The translations under genes were made by a program, and so were the position numbers. From Candidatus Woesearchaeota archaeon (GTDB lineage Archaea; Nanobdellota; Nanobdellia; Woesearchaeales; GCA-2686295), in contig NZBB01000037.1 in the NCBI GenBank assembly GCA_002686295.1, positions 1-8,380 on the forward strand: a DNA stretch of 8,380 nt, in the 5' to 3' direction. The notes under the pieces are model-generated. The model saw nothing but the letters and a program-made list of their open reading frames with translations, ran no database searches and was not told the origin of the DNA. Numbering within the stretch: the first letter of the stretch is position 1; each line of letters starts with the position of its first letter. Below are positions 1 to 6,183 of this stretch, piece after piece.

Positions 1-229
1 AATCTCCAACTCCAATCTCAACAAATTTAGGTTTTTCTATATTTAATTTTCTCAAAATAAAATCAATAATACCATCTTCTCCAAATTGAGAATAAATTTT
101 ATAATCAACATCAGATACAGATGTAATGTTATTATAATTCTTTCTGATATTTAAAATATGAGAAAGTCCTAGCATGTATGTTTTCTTAAAGAGATACCTG
201 CGAAGAAAATAATCGTAAATAATTTTCAT
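1..229 (-). CDS. FkbM-like SAM-dependent methyltransferase, N-terminal part (runs off the left edge)
   Basis: Only the first 76 codons lie in the window; the gene continues past base 1. I translated it from the minus strand starting at the ATG at 229-227. After about 43 residues of lead-in it reads SQFGEDGIIDFILRKL (residues 47-62) and then FVEIGVGD (69-76). The QFGEDG...FVExGxGD arrangement is typical of FkbM-type and related methyltransferases of glycan clusters, where the second block is the glycine-rich SAM-binding loop. Such enzymes commonly O-methylate sugars in surface polysaccharides. It starts 35 bases after the ABC ATPase stop on the same strand, so it is probably the next gene of the same operon. 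The exact substrate cannot be judged, and the fold assignment rests on this short fragment. Confidence 0.72.
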   Translation of the reverse strand, partial: MKIIYDYFLRRYLFKKTYMLGLSHILNIRKNYNNITSVSDVDYKIYSQFGEDGIIDFILRKLNIEKPKFVEIGVGD

Positions 230-264
230 ATTTTATAAATATTGAAATTTTACCTCAAATTTAT

Positions 265-936
265 TTATTTAATAAACACCTTTTGTTTTAAATCAAATAT
301 TTTGTCACATTTATTCAGCGCTGACATTTTGTGTGAAATGAAGATTAAGGTTTTATTTTCACTAATATTGAAAACATCTTCAATAAATTTTTCCTCTGTT
401 TCTAAATCAAGAGAACTCGTTGATTCATCTAGTATGAGTATATCTGGATCTTTATATAAGGCTCTTGCAACTCCAATTCTTTGCTTTTGCCCAACAGAAA
501 AATTTCTTCCATTTTCCTCAACCAAGCTATCAAAACCTTTATCTAAATCTTTAACAAATTTGATAATTTGAGCTGCACTGGAAGCTCTATTTAGCTTTTC
601 CTCAGATATTTTTTCGGTATCCAAACCTAAGGCAATATTTTTTTTTAACTCGCCCTCAAACAAAAAAACTTCTTGAGGAACATATCCAATGTTTGCAATT
701 ACTTGGTTTTTATCTGTAAGTAATTCTTTGTTATCTAGGTATATTTTTCCCCCTGTTTGTTTTAAAAGGCCCATGATAATATTTATTAAAGTAGATTTAC
801 CAGTTCCAGATTCACCTACTAAACCAATTTTATCACCTTTTTGTATATTTAAGTTTAAGCTCTTTATTATATGTGTGTTGCCTTCTTGGTATTTGAAAGA
901 AATATTTCTAAGTTCAATTTTATTTTTTAATTTCAT
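265..936 (-). CDS. ABC exporter ATPase domain (separate reading frame, PglK/MsbA-like)
   Basis: A complete 223-residue nucleotide-binding domain of an exporter-type ABC protein, which hydrolyses ATP to drive substrate flipping at the inner membrane. Visible in order: A-loop aromatic near Tyr16, Walker A GESGTGKST (41-49), Q-loop YVPQ (85-88), signature FSVGQ (146-150, the second Gly of LSGGQ replaced by Val), Walker B ILILDE (166-171), D-loop SSLD (174-177) and H-loop His202. It begins 5 bases after the stop of the membrane-domain frame and carries no membrane segment of its own. In PglK/MsbA-type exporters the two domains are normally one polypeptide of about 570-600 residues; here they sum to 569. 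The two frames would join if the A10 tract just upstream gained one base or ribosomes slipped -1. Its own ATG has only a weak AGAG upstream. It is either a separate subunit or the 3' half of one gene. Confidence 0.9.
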   Translation of the reverse strand: MKLKNKIELRNISFKYQEGNTHIIKSLNLNIQKGDKIGLVGESGTGKSTLINIIMGLLKQTGGKIYLDNKELLTDKNQVIANIGYVPQEVFLFEGELKKNIALGLDTEKISEEKLNRASSAAQIIKFVKDLDKGFDSLVEENGRNFSVGQKQRIGVARALYKDPDILILDESTSSLDLETEEKFIEDVFNISENKTLIFISHKMSALNKCDKIFDLKQKVFIK

Positions 937-941
937 ATACT

Positions 942-1982
942 CTAATTTTTTTTTTCACTTTTTATTTTTCTTAGATTACTTAATTCTGAAAACACCAAGT
1001 CAAAAGATGGTTGTATTGATTTTAAAACACTTAAAGATGTAGTAAAAGTATTAAATACTGGTATCAGTCTGATTGAAACAACAACAACCAATGATAAAAA
1101 AGGTAAAATATTCATTACATTACTTTCTTGCTGCAATTGTATAAAAATAATTGAAACAATTAAAATAACAGCAGACAATTCTAAAATAAGTCTTGGAAGT
1201 GAAATTATAAAATAATTAATAAATAAATATTTTTCTGTCTCTTTAATTTTGTTATTATAATCATTATAAATATAATTACTTAAATTATAAATTTTGAGCT
1301 CTTTAAAAAGTCCAATCATTTTTTGAATAATATTAAATATATTAGAATTTAATCCTTGAGCCTTTTTTCCTCTTTGAAAAAGTTTTTTTCTGTTAAGAAG
1401 ATAAAATGCTGCTGCAACAAAAAAAAATATTAAAAATAAAAAAACTATTATTTCTTTATTAGAAAAAAATAATAAACAAATTATGGAGACTAAGATTAAA
1501 CTTTCTTTTAACAAATTTAGAAGATTTATTATATATATAGAAGTATTTCCTATATCCATTGAAAGAATTCTTAAAATTACAGCAGAGTTTTTTCTTACTA
1601 AATCCAAATAATTTTGTTTCAAGTAATAGCTAAACAATTTTTGTGAAATAAAAATTTTTACATTTTTTACTACTTGACCTTGATAAAAAGTTATAGCTGC
1701 ATGAAAAAAATTTTTAAATATAAATAAACATACAATTAAAATACATATTAACTCTATTCGATCTTTTTGTGATAGACTCAATAAATAATTTTGAGCAAAA
1801 TCTAAATTCATATATTGTAAGTTAAAATCCTTTTGATCTATCATCGAGCTTAGCAACACAGGTATAGAGGCTAAACCTATAATTTCTAAAATTGACAAAA
1901 TTAAAAGAAAAAAAACTAATAATAACAAAAGGACTAGATGATTAAATTTCAGGCTTAAGTAAATATTTTTAATTCTATTCAT
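942..1982 (-). CDS. ABC exporter transmembrane domain (PglK/MsbA-like, lipid-linked glycan flippase type)
   Basis: A 346-residue membrane protein with about six hydrophobic stretches (near residues 16-38, 78-97, 160-175, 178-196, 258-282, 291-310), matching the six-helix fold of ABC exporters. The start resembles PglK-type flippases: a short basic lead, a Leu/Phe-rich first helix and an LEIIGLASIP block after it. PglK-like proteins flip lipid-linked oligosaccharides for protein or lipid glycosylation, which suits a glycan cluster, but related exporters move lipids or peptides, so the cargo is inferred. The frame stops with TAG right after an A10 run, just where the linker to the ATPase domain would be. 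The start is the ATG at 1982, 38 bases after the alcohol dehydrogenase stop, with a purine stretch (GAAGAAAA) upstream. No terminator is visible in that gap, so it is probably co-transcribed with the phosphonate genes. Confidence 0.88.
   Translation of the reverse strand: MNRIKNIYLSLKFNHLVLLLLLVFFLLILSILEIIGLASIPVLLSSMIDQKDFNLQYMNLDFAQNYLLSLSQKDRIELICILIVCLFIFKNFFHAAITFYQGQVVKNVKIFISQKLFSYYLKQNYLDLVRKNSAVILRILSMDIGNTSIYIINLLNLLKESLILVSIICLLFFSNKEIIVFLFLIFFFVAAAFYLLNRKKLFQRGKKAQGLNSNIFNIIQKMIGLFKELKIYNLSNYIYNDYNNKIKETEKYLFINYFIISLPRLILELSAVILIVSIIFIQLQQESNVMNILPFLSLVVVVSIRLIPVFNTFTTSLSVLKSIQPSFDLVFSELSNLRKIKSEKKN
946..955 (-). repeat. A10 homopolymer at the break between the two ABC exporter frames (possible slippage site)
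   Basis: On the minus strand ten A residues follow the G of a GAA codon. The membrane-domain frame reads GAA AAA AAA AAT TAG and ends at 944-942. With 11 A's, or after a -1 ribosomal slip, the reading becomes GAA AAA AAA AAA TTA GAG TAT ATG and continues without a stop into the ATPase frame at its ATG (936). A deletion of two A's would do the same. The tract is therefore a candidate for transcriptional slippage, ribosomal frameshifting, phase variation or a plain sequencing/assembly error. The sequence alone cannot choose among these. Confidence 0.6.
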
Positions 1983-2020
1983 TTCAAAAAAATTTTCTTC
2001 AATTTATTTTTCTCATTAGA

Positions 2021-3136
2021 CTATTCAAATAAAATCCTCTTTATATCTGTTTTAGCTAATTTAATCGGATTGTTTTTAAGTCTAAGTAAATTAACCCCAT
2101 CAATAATATTATGATATTCGCTTTTGATATTAATTTTAAGTTTTTTAAAATCGTCTACTAATCCAGCATCTTTTTTTAATTTTTTTAAACAATTTTCTAA
2201 CTCATAAATGTTTCTAACTTTGAATATCTTAAAAATTTTTTGGTATCTATCATTTAAATTAAAGTTGCTTAATGATTTTTTGGAATTTAAAAAATTAAAT
2301 TTTAAAAATTTTTCTAAAGTCAAAGACACAGCATGTCCATGACTGATATTATATAAGGAAGTAAAAGGATATGATAATGCATGAGGAGCAGTTGTTTTAG
2401 AAATACTAATTGCCCTCCCAGATAACATTGCAGCAATAGACATTTTTTTACAATTGTTTAAAGTAGGTTTTTTTATGAATTCTAAATAATTTGATAGTGA
2501 CAAATCTAAAGACTCTGTTGCATAAATTAAACTTTGATTTGAAGATTTCAAAGATATTATTGACTCGACAGCTTGAGATATTGCATCAAAACCCGCAGAT
2601 GACTTTAGTTTCTTTGGATTCTTAATAATTAATTCGGGAATTAGAAAGTGGACATCTGGCTTTAATTCCTTTCCTTCAACTGAATATTTTATTTGATCAA
2701 TATAAATCACAGCATTAGCAGTTACCTCTGCTCCAGATCCAGCAGTGGTGGGTATTGCTAAAAGTTTCGAAATTTTTTTTTTAATTTTATATGAATTATT
2801 TTTAATTTTCTTTTCAAAATTTTCCTCAATTCCTTGAAGATTTGCGATTTTTGCATAATCTATTACTGAACCGCCGCCCACTGCAATTATCAAGTCTGGA
2901 TTAAAATTTTTTATTTCATTTATCAATTTTTTTAATTCTTTAAATTCTGGATACGGGGAGGATTTAAAAAAAAATTTCATAGTTTTATATTTTTCCATTC
3001 TATCAAAAATTTTGTTTGCCCCAGATAAATGGTAAGATTTTTTTCCAGTTAATAAGAAAATTTTTTTAAATTTTTTATCTTTTAAAAAATATTTAAGATC
3101 TTTAATTGAATTAGTTTTTAACCATTTCGAGATCAT
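2021..3136 (-). CDS. Iron-containing alcohol dehydrogenase, probable phosphonoacetaldehyde reductase (makes 2-hydroxyethylphosphonate)
   Basis: A 371-residue group III (Fe-type) alcohol dehydrogenase, normal length for the family. The NAD(P)-binding loop GGGSVIDYAK (87-96) and the PTTAGSGAEVT block (129-139) are intact. Metal-site positions by motif alignment are Asp184, Gln188 (usually His), His252 and His266; the last two keep the 14-residue spacing of FucO-type enzymes. Its ATG (3136) overlaps the ppd stop as ATGA, so the two are translationally coupled. Following PEP mutase and phosphonopyruvate decarboxylase, the obvious substrate is phosphonoacetaldehyde, reduced to HEP as FomC and PhpC do in fosfomycin and phosphinothricin pathways. 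No AEP transaminase is present, which argues for the HEP rather than the 2-aminoethylphosphonate branch. The family is clear; the substrate is inferred from context. Confidence 0.9.
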   Translation of the reverse strand: MISKWLKTNSIKDLKYFLKDKKFKKIFLLTGKKSYHLSGANKIFDRMEKYKTMKFFFKSSPYPEFKELKKLINEIKNFNPDLIIAVGGGSVIDYAKIANLQGIEENFEKKIKNNSYKIKKKISKLLAIPTTAGSGAEVTANAVIYIDQIKYSVEGKELKPDVHFLIPELIIKNPKKLKSSAGFDAISQAVESIISLKSSNQSLIYATESLDLSLSNYLEFIKKPTLNNCKKMSIAAMLSGRAISISKTTAPHALSYPFTSLYNISHGHAVSLTLEKFLKFNFLNSKKSLSNFNLNDRYQKIFKIFKVRNIYELENCLKKLKKDAGLVDDFKKLKINIKSEYHNIIDGVNLLRLKNNPIKLAKTDIKRILFE

Positions 3137-4230
3137 TTTATGAATTCTTCTTTTATTTTTAAAAAATTTTTTGGCCTTATTAAATTTTTGATTGTACCAG
3201 GATTTATTTTTATTTCTAATAGACTAGGTCCCGACGACTTGATTAATTTATTGATAGCTTTTACATAATTAAATTCATCATTTACTTTAAAGTAATTTTT
3301 ATACCCTAAACTTTTAACTAGTTTATTAAAATTAATATTCTTAGCATGAGTAACTTGACCACCAACTGATTCATGCATGTTGTTATTTAATAAAATATGT
3401 TTAAAATTTTTAGATTTGAAGTTTCCTATAGTTCTCAATGAACCCATATGCATTAATAACGAGCCATCTCCATCTAAACAAAATACTTGGCCTTTAAATT
3501 TTGACGAAATTCCTAAACTTACCATTGAAGCATGACCCATGCCTCCTACCATATAAAAGTCTTTTCCATTTTTTATTTTATTTTGTTTTCGAATTTGAAA
3601 AAGTTCTCTAGATGTATATCCAGTTGTTGAAACTATTTTAGAATTTTTTGGGATAGTCTTTAAAAAATCTTCAATAAATATTTCCCTGGTATTTTTTTTT
3701 ATTTTTTCTGAAGTTTCGATTTTAGAATTTATAAAAGTGTTTTTTCTAATTAAACATGCAACAGGAGCTTTATTTTGTAAACCAAAAGTTATTAATTTTT
3801 CCAATTTTTTAAGATCTTTTTTGTTACTTAGAATTATAAACTTAATATTAAGTAATTTAAGCAAACTTCTTGTAATTTTACCTTTAATCATATGTTGTGG
3901 CTCATCATTTGACTTTGGAGCACCTCTCCAACCAATAATCAATAACATTGGTATTGAGTAAACTTTCTTATGTGCAATTGAAATTAAAGGGTTTATAGCA
4001 TTCCCAAGACCTGAGTTCTGTAGATATACACATGGCATTTTTTTTGTAGCAAGATAATAACCAATACCAAGAGAGATTGCTGAGCCTTCATTGGTTGCCA
4101 CAACATGCTCATTACTTTTTTTTTTATCTAAAATAAATGAAAGTTGTTTTAAAACACTATCAGGTACCCCAGTGAAAAATCTAATATTTTTTTTTTTTAA
4201 AGAGTTAATAAAATCGTCAACATTAGTCAT
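3133..4230 (-). CDS. ppd: Phosphonopyruvate decarboxylase (thiamine diphosphate-dependent)
   Basis: It decarboxylates phosphonopyruvate to phosphonoacetaldehyde, the irreversible step that drives the unfavourable PEP mutase reaction. With the ATG at 4230 it has 365 residues, the usual single-chain length for Ppd. Visible: the TPP-activating Glu in NEGSA (Glu48), NSGLGN (72-77), DEPQH (109-113), and the TPP/Mg motif starting GDGS (254) and ending in NN (282-283). The extended GWRG...DEPQH block is characteristic of Ppd and of the related sulfopyruvate decarboxylase; the adjacent PEP mutase decides for Ppd. The frame is open back to a TTG at 4239, but I prefer the ATG at 4230, which overlaps the pepM stop by 8 bases. 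Its own stop overlaps the next start (ATGA). An A12 run near the 5' end (4198-4187) stays in frame as Lys-Lys-Lys-Asn. Confidence 0.95.
   Translation of the reverse strand: MTNVDDFINSLKKKNIRFFTGVPDSVLKQLSFILDKKKSNEHVVATNEGSAISLGIGYYLATKKMPCVYLQNSGLGNAINPLISIAHKKVYSIPMLLIIGWRGAPKSNDEPQHMIKGKITRSLLKLLNIKFIILSNKKDLKKLEKLITFGLQNKAPVACLIRKNTFINSKIETSEKIKKNTREIFIEDFLKTIPKNSKIVSTTGYTSRELFQIRKQNKIKNGKDFYMVGGMGHASMVSLGISSKFKGQVFCLDGDGSLLMHMGSLRTIGNFKSKNFKHILLNNNMHESVGGQVTHAKNINFNKLVKSLGYKNYFKVNDEFNYVKAINKLIKSSGPSLLEIKINPGTIKNLIRPKNFLKIKEEFIK
4187..4198 (-). repeat. A12 homopolymer inside ppd
   Basis: Twelve consecutive A's on the coding strand, read as TTA AAA AAA AAA AAT. This is longer than the A10 run at the ABC break, yet the frame is intact here. 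Any slippage would truncate Ppd near residue 15 and so stop phosphonate synthesis, so it is a plausible hot spot for on/off variation or base-call error. Confidence 0.6.
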
Positions 4231-5530
4231 TTTTAACAAGATTTATAATCGTTTTAATTGGAATTATTTTTTTTTCTATTTCGAAAGATCTTTCATTTTG
4301 CAAAATTTTCTTTGCAACTATTTCCATTGCTGGATATGCGGCTCTTAGAAGATGGTTCGCATAAATAACCATTTTGAAACCATTTTTTATAAGATCTTTT
4401 TCATGAACTTTTGAATAGGTTGAGGGAACGGCGACTAAAGGGATAAAACTCTCACTTTTTTTAAATTTCCTTGCGAATGAAAAAATTTCTTGTGGGGTTT
4501 TATTTTTGCTATGTATTAATATAGCATCTGCACCAGCTTTAGCGTATATCTGAGCTCTATTTAAAGCATCTTTTAAATTTTTACCGACTATGAAACTTTC
4601 AATTCTTGCTATTGCTAAAAAATCTTTTGAATTTCTAGTCTCGCATATTTTTTTTATCTTTTTAGCGAAAGTTTTTGGATCGTCCTGTTTGGTATTTTTT
4701 TGATTTTTAAATAAAGAATTTTTTTTAAGTCCTACTTTATCTTCAATGATTATTGCTGATACACCAGAACGTTCTAAAGATCTTATCAAATAACTCATGT
4801 GTTCAATCTGTCCGCCATTGTCAGCATCAAAAACCACGGGTTTTGTTGTAACATCCATAATATTATTTAATGATGTTATTCGCGATGAAAAATCGACTGA
4901 AGAATTATCTGGTTTTCCCTTGGTTGCAGAGTCTGTTAAACTAGACGACCACATTCCATCGAACTCTCTAGTTTTATTTGATTTTTGAAATTTAAGGTTT
5001 TCGATAATTAAGCCAGCCAGAGCATTATGTGACTCCAATAATCTCACTATTTTTTTTGACTCAAATAATCTTTTTAATCTCGAAACACGGTTTTGAGGTG
5101 AGGTTCCTATTTCTAAAATCTTATTTTTAATGATAGTTGAGGAAATATTTTTTGTATATTTTGGTTCTATTAACTTTCCACCCCAATTTTTTAGTACTTT
5201 AATTACTCTATCTCTAGTTTTTTTTTGAACTCCACTCCTCCAGTCATCTCCGTGGACAACATAATCAGGCTTAATAAGTTGAATATTTTTTACATAATCT
5301 AATGTGTCTTGAGGTATAACTTTTTTAACATATTTAATATTTTGGATTATAATTTTTCTTCTTTTAAAATTAAGATAAGGAATATCTTTATATGATGCTA
5401 TAGCTGTATCCGTTAACAACCCAACAGTAACATCACCCAATTTATTTGCAGTTTTTAGAATATTTATATGACCTTCATGAATCACATCAGCTGACATTCC
5501 AACATAAACTTTTTTTGGTGAATTTTTCAT
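4223..5530 (-). CDS. pepM: Phosphoenolpyruvate mutase fused to an N-terminal cytidylyltransferase domain (Fom1-like architecture)
   Basis: It isomerises phosphoenolpyruvate to phosphonopyruvate, the C-P bond-forming entry to nearly all natural phosphonates. The 435 residues form two domains. Residues 6-135 are a nucleotidyltransferase of the glycerol-3-phosphate/ethanolamine-phosphate cytidylyltransferase type, with HEGH (18-21) as the HxGH nucleotide site, HGDDW (93-97) and ISSTII (129-134). Residues 160-420 are the mutase: GMWSSSL (192-198), Mg-binding DADNGG (235-240) and the diagnostic EDKVGLKKNS (263-272), which matches the EDKxxxxxNS signature separating true mutases from isocitrate lyase relatives. 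The ATG (5530) overlaps the kinase stop as ATGA. Fom1 of Streptomyces has the same domain order, and its N-terminal domain makes HEP-CMP; I infer the same here because the HEP-forming enzymes are adjacent. The mutase call is near certain; the CTP specificity and HEP substrate are inferred. Confidence 0.97.
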   Translation of the reverse strand: MKNSPKKVYVGMSADVIHEGHINILKTANKLGDVTVGLLTDTAIASYKDIPYLNFKRRKIIIQNIKYVKKVIPQDTLDYVKNIQLIKPDYVVHGDDWRSGVQKKTRDRVIKVLKNWGGKLIEPKYTKNISSTIIKNKILEIGTSPQNRVSRLKRLFESKKIVRLLESHNALAGLIIENLKFQKSNKTREFDGMWSSSLTDSATKGKPDNSSVDFSSRITSLNNIMDVTTKPVVFDADNGGQIEHMSYLIRSLERSGVSAIIIEDKVGLKKNSLFKNQKNTKQDDPKTFAKKIKKICETRNSKDFLAIARIESFIVGKNLKDALNRAQIYAKAGADAILIHSKNKTPQEIFSFARKFKKSESFIPLVAVPSTYSKVHEKDLIKNGFKMVIYANHLLRAAYPAMEIVAKKILQNERSFEIEKKIIPIKTIINLVKND

Positions 5531-6048
5531 ATTTTTTTTTTAATTTTAAAAATTAATTCTTTTGTTAAAGATTTTATATTCTTTTTAAAGTCGTTTATTA
5601 TTGTAATATCAGGTTTTTTTGGAAATTCAGGTTTTAAATCAATACCCCAAACATAATTCATTTTTTTTTGGTAAAAAACTTTTCTTTTTTTTTTAATAAG
5701 GACCTGAATATCAGATTTAATAAATATTTCTAAATAATTTTTAAACATTCGTTTATTGTATCTTTGAAGTTCATGAAATAAACCCACAACAGAAAATATC
5801 ACATTGATTTTTTGATCAATTAATATTTTAATCAGTTTTACATACATTTTCCCAATTTTAAGACGGTCACTCCTACTATAGGATTTTAAATTAAATGTAT
5901 TTCTAATCTCATCGCCATGAATACATATAGTTGGCCCATATTTTTTTGATACAAAATTTTTTATATTTTTGGCTAAAGTTGTTTTTCCTGATCCAGACAA
6001 ACCTGTAATCCAGAAAATAATGCCTTGCTTTTTAAGATTTTTTTTCAT
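5527..6048 (-). CDS. APS-kinase-like (CysC-family) small kinase, substrate unknown
   Basis: A 173-residue P-loop kinase slightly shorter than typical CysC. It keeps Walker A GLSGSGKT (16-23), GDEIRNTF (45-52; compare GDxxR in CysC), YSRSDR (57-62; compare FSxxDR) and a tail GIDLKPEFPKKPD (135-147), like the GIDxPYExPxxP of APS kinases. The CysC segments NIRR after DR and the RDxKGLYxxA loop that hold APS are not conserved (here LKIGKMY and KRKVFYQKK), so ordinary APS phosphorylation is doubtful. The stop overlaps the pepM start as ATGA, so the kinase is made together with the phosphonate enzymes. Possible substrates are the hydroxyl of HEP, HEP-CMP (a nucleotide mixed anhydride, as APS is) or a glycan precursor; all are guesses. 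No sulfate-assimilation gene (ATP sulfurylase, PAPS reductase) lies nearby. The A10 run 5541-5532 sits in its last codons. Confidence 0.85.
   Translation of the reverse strand: MKKNLKKQGIIFWITGLSGSGKTTLAKNIKNFVSKKYGPTICIHGDEIRNTFNLKSYSRSDRLKIGKMYVKLIKILIDQKINVIFSVVGLFHELQRYNKRMFKNYLEIFIKSDIQVLIKKKRKVFYQKKMNYVWGIDLKPEFPKKPDITIINDFKKNIKSLTKELIFKIKKKI
5532..5541 (-). repeat. A10 run just upstream of the pepM start
   Basis: Ten A's on the coding strand end one base before the ATATGA that holds the kinase stop and the pepM start. The run encodes the last lysines of the kinase. It takes the place of a purine-rich ribosome binding site, as there is no GGAG-type element here. Initiation of pepM therefore probably depends on coupling through the ATGA overlap. 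Confidence 0.45.
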
Positions 6049-6183
6049 TAAATAAAACGAAGTTATATATATAAATCATTTAAAAGATTAAAAACAAATA
6101 AATTAAATAATAACTTCCTTTATCATTCATTTTACTTTGCATTGTTTTAATACTTTAAAATTTCTTATCTTTTGGATAAATGA
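6049..6183. other. 135-base intergenic gap between the dehydrogenase and the kinase
   Basis: No open frame or RNA gene is recognisable. It is the largest gap within the minus-strand series, so it is the likeliest place for a second promoter driving kinase-pepM-ppd-adh. It holds the 12-base palindrome TTATATATATAA (6063-6074). A 5-bp AT stem (TTATC/GATAA, 6165-6179) follows the dehydrogenase stop but lacks a GC-rich stem and a T tract, so I do not call it a terminator. Confidence 0.5.
6068..6097 (-). promoter_or_regulatory. Weak sigma-70-like promoter candidate for the kinase-pepM operon
   Basis: On the minus strand TTGTTT (6097-6092), an 18-base spacer and TATATA (6073-6068) precede the kinase ATG at 6048. 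Transcription would start about 12 bases before the ATG, giving a very short leader. In DNA this AT-rich such matches arise easily by chance, so this is only a placeholder. Confidence 0.2.

Noticed and set aside
242..571. Plus-strand open frame of 109 codons opposite the ABC ATPase
   Set aside because: It is the antisense of a clearly conserved ATPase and its translation shows no recognisable domain. The other plus-strand frames opposite the minus-strand genes are rejected for the same reason.
3133..4230. Sulfopyruvate decarboxylase (coenzyme M type)
   Set aside because: It is a single full-length chain next to a PEP mutase with the diagnostic signature, so phosphonopyruvate is the better substrate.
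4231..4239. TTG at 4239 as the start of ppd
   Set aside because: An ATG lies three codons downstream at 4230 and family similarity begins after it; the TTG would only add three residues. It cannot be fully excluded.
5527..6048. True adenylylsulfate kinase of sulfate assimilation
   Set aside because: The APS-binding segments are not conserved, no sulfate-activation genes are nearby and the gene is coupled to pepM.
6165..6179. Hairpin TTATC/GATAA after the reductase stop as a terminator
   Set aside because: The stem is only 5 bp and AT-rich, and no T tract follows on the transcribed strand; such stems are frequent by chance in this composition.
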